Assembly: GCF_964283195.1 (NCBI RefSeq)
Contig: NZ_CAXYLH010000023.1
DNA: 18,068 nucleotides
Source: Paratractidigestivibacter sp003150175
Lineage (GTDB): Bacteria; Actinomycetota; Coriobacteriia; Coriobacteriales; Atopobiaceae
Reading direction: 5' to 3' (one strand)
Part shown: piece after piece, positions 1 through 7,205 of the stretch
Numbering within the stretch: position 1 is the first letter of the stretch
How the letters are laid out: each line of letters opens with the position of its first letter
Notes under the pieces: generated by a model
Told to the model about the DNA's origin: nothing
Seen by the model: the letters and a program-made list of their open reading frames with translations, nothing else
Database searches by the model: none
Position numbers and translations under genes: made by a program

Positions 1-12
1 CGCCGCCGGCCA

Positions 13-33
13 GCAAGGGGCGTTTTCCCTTGC
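13..33 (+). other. Small hairpin upstream of the first terminator
   Basis: GCAAGGG at 13-19 pairs perfectly with CCCTTGC at 27-33 around a 7-nt loop. It lies just upstream of the terminator at 43-78 and is probably part of the 3' end of the transcript entering the window from the left. What that transcript encodes cannot be seen. No stop codon or recognisable product is visible in bases 1-42. Confidence 0.4.
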
Positions 34-42
34 ATGTGCCGA

Positions 43-78
43 GGCCCGCCCCGGGGAGACCCGGGGCGGGCCTTTTTT
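43..78 (+). terminator. Rho-independent terminator of the upstream unit
   Basis: A perfect 13-bp stem joins GGCCCGCCCCGGG at 43-55 to its complement at 60-72, with a GAGA tetraloop. Six T residues follow at 73-78, with more T-rich sequence after them. This is a textbook intrinsic terminator reading rightwards, so the GH13 gene needs its own promoter. Confidence 0.9.
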
Positions 79-100
79 GTTTTGTCGGGCGCCCCGGCCG

Positions 101-171
101 CGCCGAGATCGCGCATCCCCGCAGAATGGGCCTCTTGGAGCCCTCTTTTGTAAAAATGCGCGATCTCGGCG
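101..171. repeat. 16-bp perfect inverted repeat with nested stem
   Basis: CGCCGAGATCGCGCAT at 101-116 is repeated exactly in inverted orientation at 156-171, with 39 nt between the arms. The interval holds a smaller stem (GGGCCTC near 128-134 against GAGCCC near 138-143, one bulge) followed by TCTTTTGT. The element lies between the upstream terminator and the GH13 promoter region, outside any credible gene. It could be a structured leader or attenuator, a palindromic intergenic repeat of the REP/MITE type, or a transcription barrier. The sequence alone does not decide between these. Confidence 0.7.
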
Positions 172-259
172 GGTATGCGGTGGCTCTCTCTTTGTTTTCG
201 GTGGGCGGTTGCGTAAAGCTGATCGCTTCTCTTTTCGTATTTTTGTCTTGTGACGAACG

Positions 260-265
260 TATACT
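260..265 (+). promoter_or_regulatory. Candidate -10 box for the GH13 gene
   Basis: TATACT lies 29 nt upstream of the GH13 start codon and follows a strong terminator, so a promoter is expected here. No convincing -35 hexamer stands 16-18 nt upstream; the bases there read about GTATTT. The call rests on the -10 match and position only. Confidence 0.4.
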
Positions 266-293
266 CAGGAAGGCCTAGAAGAAAGGAATTCCT

Positions 294-1622
294 ATGAGTT
301 GGTTCGAGCCTTCTTTTGCGTATCAGATCTATCCACTTGGGCTTTGCGGTGCTCCTCACGAGAACGACGGCGTTCTCGTGCATCGTCTTCGTAAGCTCAT
401 TGACGACGGCTGGATCGACCATATGCAGAGGCTCGGAGTCACATGTCTCATCTTGAACCCTGTATTCGATAGCCTCACCCATGGATACGATACGAGTGAC
501 TATACGAAGGTCGACTGTCGCCTAGGGGATTCCGATGACCTGAGGGCTGTGGTCGCTGCTTGCCATGAGGCGGGTATCCGAGTTCTTCTTGACGGAGTGT
601 TCAACCATGCGGGACGCGGTTTCTGGGCGTTCAAAGACGTGCAGGAGAAGCGCGGGGACTCCCCTTTTGCCAGCTGGTTCGAGATCGACTGGGGCGGGAA
701 CAACGAGTGGAACGACGGCTTCTCGTATTCCACGTGGCAGGGCGTTCCTTACTTGATTAAGCTCAACCATCATTCAAATGAGCTGAATGAGTATCTTGCC
801 GATGTGATTCGCGGATGGGAGAGCGATTACGGCATCGATGGCCTGAGGCTCGACGTTGCGTATTGCCTCGATCGGGGATTCCTTGCCTACCTTCGCCGGA
901 TTGCCGACGAGATCTCGCAGAAGCGCGGGGATAAGTTCCTTCTCCTTGGTGAGACGATGTTCGGCGACTACAACCTTTGGATGGGCGATGAGCTGTGCGA
1001 CACCGTCACGAACTACGAGGCGTATAAGGGACTCTGGTCCTCGATGAACTCCTCGAATATGCATGAGGTCGCCTATGCGCTCGAGCGTCAGAGCGGAAGC
1101 CACCCGTGGGACCTCTACACGGGTAAGCATCTGATGGATTTCGTGGACAATCACGACGTGCCGCGCATCGCGACGAAGCTTGAAAACAAAGACCTGCTCA
1201 AACCGCTCTACGGCCTGCTCTTTGGTATGGCAGGCGTACCGTGCGTTTACTACGGGAGCGAATGGGGGATCGAGGGCGAGCAGAACTTCGGAGACTATGA
1301 GCTTCGCCCGGCGCTCGAGGAGCCTGAGTGGAATGACCTTACAGACTGGATCTCGGGCCTGGCAAAGGCGCGCGCTCAGAGCAAGGCCATCATCTGGGGC
1401 TCGTATGAGCAGCTGGCTGTTCAGCCGCTGCAACTCGTATTCCGCAGAACATTCGAGGATGAGCGTGTGATCGTGGCAGTCAACGCTTCGGCGGAACCGG
1501 CAGTGATGCACTTCGATGCCCAGTCGGGAACCGGCATAGATTTAATCTCCGGGCAAACGCATGATTTCGGCGGGGGTTCGGAGCTCGCCCCCTATTCGGT
1601 TTGCTATTGGAAATGTGAATAG
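294..1622 (+). CDS. GH13 alpha-amylase-family glucosidase (maltodextrin/cyclomaltodextrin type)
   Basis: This 442-residue protein is a glycoside hydrolase family 13 enzyme that probably hydrolyses alpha-1,4 (or alpha-1,6) bonds of short maltodextrins. All four GH13 regions are visible: DGVFNH at 100-105, GLRLDVAY at 183-190 with nucleophile D187, the acid/base E220 in LLLGET, and FVDNHD at 283-288 with transition-state D288. The QIYPLG opening and the compact barrel plus short C-terminal beta domain resemble intracellular neopullulanase, cyclomaltodextrinase or alpha-glucosidase relatives, but without their usual extra N-terminal domain. There is no signal peptide, so it should be cytoplasmic and act on imported oligosaccharides. 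GAAAGGA lies 7-13 nt before the ATG. Base composition looks less GC-rich than the rest of the window. Exact substrate and bond preference cannot be read from motifs. Confidence 0.88.
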   Translation: MSWFEPSFAYQIYPLGLCGAPHENDGVLVHRLRKLIDDGWIDHMQRLGVTCLILNPVFDSLTHGYDTSDYTKVDCRLGDSDDLRAVVAACHEAGIRVLLDGVFNHAGRGFWAFKDVQEKRGDSPFASWFEIDWGGNNEWNDGFSYSTWQGVPYLIKLNHHSNELNEYLADVIRGWESDYGIDGLRLDVAYCLDRGFLAYLRRIADEISQKRGDKFLLLGETMFGDYNLWMGDELCDTVTNYEAYKGLWSSMNSSNMHEVAYALERQSGSHPWDLYTGKHLMDFVDNHDVPRIATKLENKDLLKPLYGLLFGMAGVPCVYYGSEWGIEGEQNFGDYELRPALEEPEWNDLTDWISGLAKARAQSKAIIWGSYEQLAVQPLQLVFRRTFEDERVIVAVNASAEPAVMHFDAQSGTGIDLISGQTHDFGGGSELAPYSVCYWKCE

Positions 1623-1693
1623 CAACCGGGTTTCCCATTAAAATTCGTTTATATTGACCGTTTACGACACAATTACCTGCCGCTCGCCTGATT

Positions 1694-1699
1694 TATACT
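1694..1699 (+). promoter_or_regulatory. Candidate -10 box for ldhA
   Basis: TATACT lies about 58 nt before the ldhA start in an AT-richer gap. The motif CGTTTA occurs twice just upstream, at 1646-1651 and 1659-1664, and a TTGACC lies at 1654-1659. That TTGACC is too far from this -10 (34 nt) to be its partner, so the promoter call is tentative. No terminator is visible between the GH13 gene and ldhA. Confidence 0.35.
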
Positions 1700-1757
1700 A
1701 GGCAAGCGTAGGGTTAAACCGTGCGTAGATGCGTGCGGATATTCGAAGGGAAACGCG

Positions 1758-2759
1758 ATGAAGATTCTGTTCTACGGTACCGCGAGCTACGACAAGGACT
1801 CCTTCACTAAGGAGCTCAAGGATTACCCGGAAATCAAGATCGACTTCATCGAGACCAACCTCACCCCGATGACTGCCGCGCTTGCCCGAGGCTACGACGC
1901 TGTCTGCGCCTTCGTCAACGCGGATGCGGGTGCCATGACCCTCGAGATTCTTGCCGGTTTCGGCGTCAAGCTCGTCCTCATGCGCTGCGCCGGCTTCGAT
2001 GCCGTCAACGTGCCCGTCGCCGAGGACCTTGGTCTTAAGGTCACCCGTGTCCCTGCATACTCTCCTGAGGCCATCGCCGAGCACGCCATGGGCCTGGCTC
2101 TTTGCGCTAACCGCCGCATCCACAAGGGCTATATTCGCGTTCGCGAGAACGACTTCAACCTTGAGGGCCTTGTGGGCGAAACCCTGCACGGCAAGACCGC
2201 CGGCATCATCGGCACCGGCCGCATCGGCGCCGCGCTTTGCCGTATTTGCAAGGGCTTCGGCATGAAGGTCCTCGGCAGCGACCTCTACCCGAACCAGAAG
2301 CTCGTCGACGACGGCATTGTTGACGAGTACGTCGACTACGACGAGCTCTATCGCCGCAGCGACCTCATCTCGCTACACGCCTTCCTCAACGAGCAGAGCC
2401 GCCACATGATCAACGACGAGTCCATCTCCAAGATGAAGGACGGCGTCATCTTCGTGAACACCGGCCGTGGCGGTCTTGTCGACACCCAGGCGCTCATCCG
2501 CGGCATCCTTTCCGGAAAGATTGGTGCCGCCGGCCTCGACGTCTACGACGAGGAGGGCCCGAACGTCTACCAGAACCGCTCCGGCGAGATTGTCGACTCC
2601 GTCACTTCTCGCCTGTGCTCCTTCCCGAACGTCGTCATGACTTCTCACCAGGCGTTCTTCACCAAGGAAGCCCTCGGCGAGATTGCGCGCGTCACGCTCG
2701 ACAATGCCCGCGCGCTTGCCAACGGCACTGACTTCGTCGATCGTTCGGTGGTTTGCTAG
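1758..2759 (+). CDS. ldhA: D-lactate dehydrogenase, LdhA type
   Basis: The product is a 333-residue NAD-dependent D-2-hydroxyacid dehydrogenase that should reduce pyruvate to D-lactate and regenerate NAD+ in the cytoplasm. Similarity to E. coli LdhA (329 aa) runs end to end as remembered: FVN near 52-54, RCAGFD at 76-81, VPAYSPEAIAEHA at 98-110, the Rossmann glycine motif GTGRIG at 152-157, VNTGRGG at 233-239 with substrate-binding R237, DVYDEE at 261-266 and SHQAF at 296-300 with catalytic H297. GAAGGGAAA just upstream of the ATG is a good ribosome binding site. Pyruvate kinase follows 65 nt later, which fits a role at the pyruvate branch point. Codons are strongly C-ending, as in a highly expressed gene. 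Another 2-hydroxyacid dehydrogenase specificity is possible but less likely. Confidence 0.9.
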   Translation: MKILFYGTASYDKDSFTKELKDYPEIKIDFIETNLTPMTAALARGYDAVCAFVNADAGAMTLEILAGFGVKLVLMRCAGFDAVNVPVAEDLGLKVTRVPAYSPEAIAEHAMGLALCANRRIHKGYIRVRENDFNLEGLVGETLHGKTAGIIGTGRIGAALCRICKGFGMKVLGSDLYPNQKLVDDGIVDEYVDYDELYRRSDLISLHAFLNEQSRHMINDESISKMKDGVIFVNTGRGGLVDTQALIRGILSGKIGAAGLDVYDEEGPNVYQNRSGEIVDSVTSRLCSFPNVVMTSHQAFFTKEALGEIARVTLDNARALANGTDFVDRSVVC

Positions 2760-2771
2760 ACCAAGCTATTC

Positions 2772-2786
2772 GGCGCGCCTGGCGCC
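2772..2786 (+). other. Short hairpin between ldhA and pyk
   Basis: GGCGC at 2772-2776 pairs with GCGCC at 2782-2786. No T-run follows directly, so this is at most a weak terminator or a processing or stability element. It leaves open whether ldhA and pyk share a transcript. Confidence 0.3.
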
Positions 2787-2824
2787 TGATCAATGATATT
2801 TTCAGCTTGTAGAAAGGGGAAAAC

Positions 2825-4279
2825 ATGGCTTACAGCAAGAAGACCAAGATCGTTTGCACCATGGGTCCGGCTACCGAGGACGAGGAGGTTCTGCGCCAGC
2901 TCATCCTGCACGGCATGAACGTCGCTCGCTTCAACTTCTCGCACGGTTCCCACCAGTACCACCGCTCGATGATCGAGAAGGTCCGCCGACTCTCCGCCGA
3001 GCTCAGCATCCCCGTGGCCATCCTGCTCGACACCAAGGGCCCCGAGATCCGCACCGGCCTGCTCGAGGACGGCAAGAAGGTCACCGTCAAGACCGGCGAC
3101 ACCCTCGTCGTCACCGCCCAGGAGACCACCGAGGACTTCCACGGCACCGCCGAGCACATCTCGCTCGACTACCTCAACCTCCCCTCTGAGGTCGAGAAGG
3201 GCTCCATCCTCCTGATCGACGACGGCCTCATCGGCCTCGAGGTCGACCACGTCGAGGGCCAGGACATGTACTGCATCGTGACCAACGGCGGCGAGATCGG
3301 CGAGAAGAAGGGCGTCAACGTCCCGAACGTCAACATCGGCCTCCCCTCCGTCACCGCCCAGGACCGCGCCGACATCATGTTCGGCTGCGAGCTCGGCATC
3401 GACGCCATCGCCGCCTCCTTCATCCGCGACGCCAAGGCCGTCGAGGAGATCCGCAACATCTGCGTCGAGATGGGCGCGCCCAATGTCATGATCTTCCCGA
3501 AGATCGAGAGCGCCCTCGGCGTCCAGAACTTCGACGAGATCCTGCACGTCTCCGACGGCATCATGGTCGCCCGTGGCGACCTCGGCGTCGAGGTCCCGGC
3601 CGCTCAGGTCCCGCACATCCAGAAGACCATCATCAAGAAGTGCGCTGAGCACTACAAGCCGGTCATCACCGCTACCCAGATGCTCGACTCCATGCAGCGC
3701 AACCCGCGCCCGACCCGCGCTGAGGTCAACGACGTCGCCAACGCCGTCTACGACGGTACCGACTGCGTCATGCTTTCCGGCGAGACCGCTGCCGGCAAGT
3801 ACCCGGTCGACGCCGTCAGCACCATGTCTGACATCTGCAAGGAGACCGAGAAGTACATCGAGGAGAACAAGAACTACTACGACCGCCACGGCGTCCGCAA
3901 CGTCAACGGCGCGACCGGCTTCGCCGCCGTCGAGATGTCCGACCGCGTGAACGCCAAGTGCATCATCGTCCCGACGCACTCCGGCCGCTCCGCTCGCCTG
4001 GTCTCCAAGTTCCGTCCCGCCAAGCCGCTCTACGCCATGTCCCCCTCCGAGGAGGCCGTGCGCCGCACCTGCTTCTACTGGGGCGTCTACTCCTTCCGCA
4101 CGACCGAGCAAGGCTCGCTCACGGGTACGCTCTACAACGCGCTGACCACCGCTAAGCAGAACAAGGTCGTCGAGTCCGGCGACATCGTGGTCCTCACCGC
4201 CGGCGACCCGCAGACCTCGCCGCGCCAGGGCGACTACACCACCTCCACGAACCTCGCCATGATCGCTCAGGTTCAGTAA
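2825..4279 (+). CDS. pyk: Pyruvate kinase
   Basis: This 484-residue glycolytic enzyme transfers phosphate from phosphoenolpyruvate to ADP, giving pyruvate and ATP. Visible signatures are ARFNFSH at 34-40, LDTKGPEIR at 68-76, the catalytic lysine K226 with metal ligand E228 in IFPKIES, ARGDLG at 249-254 with D252, and ITATQML at 281-287 with T284. E110, in the segment AEHISLDY, aligns by eye with the glutamate of K+-dependent pyruvate kinases, suggesting potassium activation. The length matches the short PykF class, with no extra C-terminal phosphotransfer domain of the Bacillus kind. AGAAAGGGG precedes the ATG. The gene ends at a strong terminator, so it closes its unit. Its product feeds the adjacent D-lactate dehydrogenase. 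Confidence 0.97.
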   Translation: MAYSKKTKIVCTMGPATEDEEVLRQLILHGMNVARFNFSHGSHQYHRSMIEKVRRLSAELSIPVAILLDTKGPEIRTGLLEDGKKVTVKTGDTLVVTAQETTEDFHGTAEHISLDYLNLPSEVEKGSILLIDDGLIGLEVDHVEGQDMYCIVTNGGEIGEKKGVNVPNVNIGLPSVTAQDRADIMFGCELGIDAIAASFIRDAKAVEEIRNICVEMGAPNVMIFPKIESALGVQNFDEILHVSDGIMVARGDLGVEVPAAQVPHIQKTIIKKCAEHYKPVITATQMLDSMQRNPRPTRAEVNDVANAVYDGTDCVMLSGETAAGKYPVDAVSTMSDICKETEKYIEENKNYYDRHGVRNVNGATGFAAVEMSDRVNAKCIIVPTHSGRSARLVSKFRPAKPLYAMSPSEEAVRRTCFYWGVYSFRTTEQGSLTGTLYNALTTAKQNKVVESGDIVVLTAGDPQTSPRQGDYTTSTNLAMIAQVQ

Positions 4280-4280
4280 G

Positions 4281-4334
4281 AGCTTATTCTTAGGTAAGCT
4301 AGCGGCCCCGCCCACTTGGACGGGGCCGTTTTTT
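4281..4334 (+). terminator. Intrinsic terminator after pyk
   Basis: CGGCCCCG at 4303-4310 pairs with CGGGGCCG at 4321-4328, with inner C:G pairs possible, and six T residues follow at 4329-4334. A separate small hairpin, AGCTTA at 4281-4286 with TAAGCT at 4295-4300, directly precedes it. Transcription of the metabolic block should stop here. Confidence 0.93.
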
Positions 4335-4367
4335 ATCTGTGGTGCGGCACTAGGCACCGCTTGCTTT

Positions 4368-4394
4368 TGTCGCCGTGGCGCTATGGGGTAGAAT
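4368..4394 (+). promoter_or_regulatory. Candidate promoter of the Ca2+ ATPase gene
   Basis: TAGAAT at 4389-4394 is a good -10. TTGTCG at 4368-4373 could be the -35 with a short 15-nt spacer. It sits between the pyk terminator and the structured leader, so a start site near 4401 would place the leader's first stem about 10 nt into the RNA. Confidence 0.45.
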
Positions 4395-4411
4395 ACTGAA
4401 GCTTTATAGGC

Positions 4412-4487
4412 GCGGCCGGCACGGCAACCTTGATGAGCCCTTGCCCTTCTCCTGGGAATTATGATCGGGCATCAATCTGCCGGCCGC
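4412..4487 (+). promoter_or_regulatory. Structured 5' leader of the Ca2+ ATPase gene (possible cis-regulatory RNA)
   Basis: GCGGCCGGCA at 4412-4421 pairs perfectly with TGCCGGCCGC at 4478-4487. Inside it, TTGAT at 4430-4434 pairs with ATCAA at 4471-4475 and GCCC at 4437-4440 with GGGC at 4467-4470, separated by a 2-nt bulge. The intervening bases are mostly unpaired. The 3' arm ends 29 nt before the start codon and 14 nt before the Shine-Dalgarno sequence, and an A-run follows it, so it is not a terminator. The compact closed fold is what a metal-sensing or translation-controlling leader could look like. I do not recognise a known riboswitch; the GGGGAGUAG core of the manganese-sensing yybP-ykoY class is absent. 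Confidence 0.5.
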
Positions 4488-4501
4488 AAAAAAGAGAACC
4501 C

Positions 4502-4510
4502 AGGAGGGGG
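4502..4510 (+). promoter_or_regulatory. Ribosome binding site fixing the ATPase start
   Basis: AGGAGGGGG stands 6 nt before the ATG at 4517. The in-frame upstream ATG at 4433 has no such site and lies inside the leader hairpin, so 4517 is preferred. Confidence 0.85.
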
Positions 4511-4516
4511 AATCGA

Positions 4517-7195
4517 ATGAAAGAGTATTTGTCTTCATCCGACGATGTCCTGCGCGAGCAGAACACCGATGCCGAAGGCGGCCTGAGCTCCGCCGAGGCG
4601 ACGAGCCGACAGGCCAAGTTAGGCCCGAACAAGCTGGAAGAGGCCGAGAAGACCCCGCTCTGGATCCGCTTCTTCCAGCAGATGGCCGACCCCATGGTCA
4701 TCATGCTGATCGTCGCCGCTATCATCAGCGCTGTCACGGGCGCCATCCAGGGGGAGATCGACTTCGCCGACGTGATCATCATCATGACGGTCGTCATCAT
4801 CAACTCCGCCCTCGGCGTCATCCAGGAGGCCAAGAGCGAGGAGGCCCTCGCCGCCCTGCAGGAGATGAGCGCCGCCCAGTCCAAGGTCATGCGCGACGGC
4901 AAGCTTGTCATGCTGCACTCCTCCGAGCTCGTGCCCGGCGACATCGTCCTTCTGGAGGCCGGCGACTCCGTTCCCGCCGACTGCCGCGTGCTCGAGAGCG
5001 CGATGATGAAGATCGAGGAGGCCGCCCTCACCGGCGAGTCCGTGCCTGTGGAGAAGCACACCGACGCCATCGCCCTCGACGGCGCCGACGACGTGCCCCT
5101 GGGCGACCGCAAGAACATGTGCTACATGGGCTCCACCGTCGTTTACGGCCGCGGCCGCGCCGTCGTCGTGGGTACCGGCATGAACACCGAGATGGGCAAG
5201 ATCGCGGGCGCCCTCACCGAGGCCAAGGAGGAGCTGACCCCGCTGCAGGTCAAGCTCGACGAGCTCTCGCACATCCTGACTAAGCTCGTTATCGTGATCT
5301 GCGTCGTCATCTTCGCCGTCGACGCCCTGCGCCACGGCTTCGCCAACATGGCCGAGGAGCCGACGCTGCTGCTCAACACCTTCATGGTCGCGGTCTCGCT
5401 GGCCGTCGCCGCCATCCCGGAGGGCCTCGTCGCCGTCGTCACCATCGTGCTGTCGCTCGGCGTGACCAAGATGGCCAAGCGCCAGGCGATCATCCGCAAC
5501 CTCAGCGCCGTCGAGACCCTCGGCTGCACCCAGGTGATCTGCTCCGACAAGACGGGCACCCTCACCCAGAACAAGATGACCGTCGTCAAGCACGAGCTCG
5601 CCGCCCCCGAGGAGAAGTTCCTCGCCGGCATGGCCCTGTGCTCCGACGCCAAGTGGGACCCTGAGGCCGGCGAGGCCGTGGGCGAGCCCACCGAGTGCGC
5701 GCTCGTCAACGACGCGGGCAAGGCGGGCCTCACCGGCCTCGTCGAGGAGCACCCCCGTGTGGGCGAGGCCCCCTTCGACTCCGGACGCAAGATGATGTCC
5801 GTCGTCGTCGAGACCCTCGACGACGAGTTCGAGCAGTACACCAAGGGCGGCCCCGACGTCGTCCTCGGCCGCTGCACGAGCATCTACGACGGCGAGAAGG
5901 TCGTGCCGCTCACCGACGAGCGCCGCGCGGAGCTCCTCGCCGCGAACAAGGCCATGGCCGACCAGGCCCTGCGCGTCCTCGCGCTCGCGAGCCGCCACTA
6001 CGCCCAGAAGCCCAGCGACTTCAGCGCCGACGCGCTCGAGCACGACCTCACCTTCTGCGGCCTTTCCGGCATGATCGACCCCGAGCGCCCCGAGGTGGCC
6101 CCCGCCATCGCCGAGGCGCACGCCGCGGGTATCCGCACCGTCATGATCACCGGCGACCACATCGACACCGCCGTCGCCATCGCCAAGAACCTCGGCATCA
6201 TCACCGACCGTAAGCAGGCCATCACCGGCGCCGAGCTCGACAAGATGTCCGATGAGGAGCTCGACGAGCACATCGAGGACTACGGTGTCTACGCCCGCGT
6301 CCAGCCCGAGCACAAGACCCGCATCGTCGAGGCGTGGAAGAGCCGCGACATGATCGTCGCCATGACCGGCGACGGCGTGAACGACGCGCCCTCCATCAAG
6401 CGCGCGAACATCGGCGTGGGCATGGGCATCACCGGTACCGACGTCACCAAGAACGTGGCTGACATGGTGCTCGCCGACGACAACTTCGCCACGATCATCT
6501 CCGCGTGCGAGGAAGGACGCCGCATCTACGACAACATCCGCAAGGTCATCCAGTTCCTGCTCTCCGCGAACCTCGCCGAGGTCTTCTCGGTCTTCATCGC
6601 GACGCTCGTGGGCTTCACCCTGTTCCAGCCCGTGCAGCTGCTGTGGGTCAACCTCGTCACCGACTGCTTCCCGGCGCTCGCGCTCGGCATGGAGGAGGCC
6701 GAGGGCAACATCATGCAGCGCAAGCCGCGTAAGGCGTCCGACGGCGTCTTTGCCGGCCACATGGGGCTTGACTGCATCGTCCAGGGCCTGATCATCACCG
6801 CGCTTGTCCTCGCGAGCTTCTTCGCCGGCGTGTACTTCGACATGGGCTACATCAACGTCGCCGACATGATCGCGGGCACTGCGGACGAGGAAGGCGTCAT
6901 GATGGCGTTCATCACGCTGAACATGGTCGAGATCTTCCACTGCTTCAACATGCGCAGCCGCCGTCAGTCCGTCTTCACCATGAAGAAGCAGAACCTCTGG
7001 CTTTGGGGCGCCGCCGCGCTGGCGCTCGTGCTCACCCTCATCGTCGTCGAGGTCGAGCCTCTTGCTATGATGTTCTTCGGCGTGCCCGGCCTGGAGCTTC
7101 AGGGCTCGCTCACCGCGCTCGGCATCGCCTTTTTGATCATCCCGCTCAACGAGGTGTACAAGGCGATCATGCGCTCCGTGGAGAAGGACGACTAA
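4517..7195 (+). CDS. Calcium-transporting P-type ATPase (P2 type)
   Basis: This 892-residue membrane pump exports a cation, most likely Ca2+, at the cost of ATP. Visible in order are the N-terminal cation-ATPase domain, TGES at 172-175 in the actuator domain, PEGL at 301-304 in M4, the phosphorylation motif DKTGTLT starting at D344, KGGPD (variant of KGAPE) in the nucleotide domain, and TGDGVND at 617-623. The C-terminal half carries the usual M5-M10 helices. Ligand positions known from SERCA are kept: E302 (M4), N685 and E688 (M5), N712, T715 and D716 (M6), and E805 (M8). This argues for calcium rather than Na+/K+ or heavy metals, and possibly for two sites. It has its own promoter and a structured leader. 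rsgA follows 10 nt later and is probably co-transcribed. Length agrees with bacterial SERCA/LMCA1-like pumps (about 880-900 aa). Confidence 0.93.
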   Translation: MKEYLSSSDDVLREQNTDAEGGLSSAEATSRQAKLGPNKLEEAEKTPLWIRFFQQMADPMVIMLIVAAIISAVTGAIQGEIDFADVIIIMTVVIINSALGVIQEAKSEEALAALQEMSAAQSKVMRDGKLVMLHSSELVPGDIVLLEAGDSVPADCRVLESAMMKIEEAALTGESVPVEKHTDAIALDGADDVPLGDRKNMCYMGSTVVYGRGRAVVVGTGMNTEMGKIAGALTEAKEELTPLQVKLDELSHILTKLVIVICVVIFAVDALRHGFANMAEEPTLLLNTFMVAVSLAVAAIPEGLVAVVTIVLSLGVTKMAKRQAIIRNLSAVETLGCTQVICSDKTGTLTQNKMTVVKHELAAPEEKFLAGMALCSDAKWDPEAGEAVGEPTECALVNDAGKAGLTGLVEEHPRVGEAPFDSGRKMMSVVVETLDDEFEQYTKGGPDVVLGRCTSIYDGEKVVPLTDERRAELLAANKAMADQALRVLALASRHYAQKPSDFSADALEHDLTFCGLSGMIDPERPEVAPAIAEAHAAGIRTVMITGDHIDTAVAIAKNLGIITDRKQAITGAELDKMSDEELDEHIEDYGVYARVQPEHKTRIVEAWKSRDMIVAMTGDGVNDAPSIKRANIGVGMGITGTDVTKNVADMVLADDNFATIISACEEGRRIYDNIRKVIQFLLSANLAEVFSVFIATLVGFTLFQPVQLLWVNLVTDCFPALALGMEEAEGNIMQRKPRKASDGVFAGHMGLDCIVQGLIITALVLASFFAGVYFDMGYINVADMIAGTADEEGVMMAFITLNMVEIFHCFNMRSRRQSVFTMKKQNLWLWGAAALALVLTLIVVEVEPLAMMFFGVPGLELQGSLTALGIAFLIIPLNEVYKAIMRSVEKDD

Positions 7196-7205
7196 AGAAG
7201 GTCAC

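Noticed and set aside
1..12. Possible tRNA 3' end (GCCGCCGG then CCA at 10-12) before the first terminator
   Set aside because: Only 12 bases are visible. The T-arm and partner acceptor strand lie outside the window, so the CCA could be chance.
30..278. Open frame of 82 codons at the left edge
   Set aside because: It runs straight through a strong terminator and the 16-bp inverted repeat, has no ribosome site, and its sequence is not protein-like.
1654..1673. Rex-type redox operator before ldhA (TTGACC...CACAA)
   Set aside because: Only the outer three or so bases of the palindrome match. The spacing and inner half-sites do not fit the TTGTGAAWWWWTTCACAA consensus.
2756..4357. Long minus-strand open frame opposite pyk
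   Set aside because: It is a shadow of strongly C-ending codons in a certain pyruvate kinase gene. It is low-complexity (Asp/Val/Leu-rich), crosses the terminator and matches no family.
4412..4487. yybP-ykoY manganese riboswitch before the ATPase
   Set aside because: The context would suit it, but the conserved GGGGAGUAG loop is missing and the fold is smaller.
4433..4516. In-frame upstream ATG that would extend the ATPase by 28 residues
   Set aside because: There is no ribosome site before it and it lies in the leader hairpin. The AGGAGGGGG site clearly serves the ATG at 4517.
4619..6940. 773-codon minus-strand frame opposite the Ca2+ ATPase gene
   Set aside because: It is a codon-bias shadow of a gene with full catalytic motifs, with Asp/His/Gly-rich low complexity.
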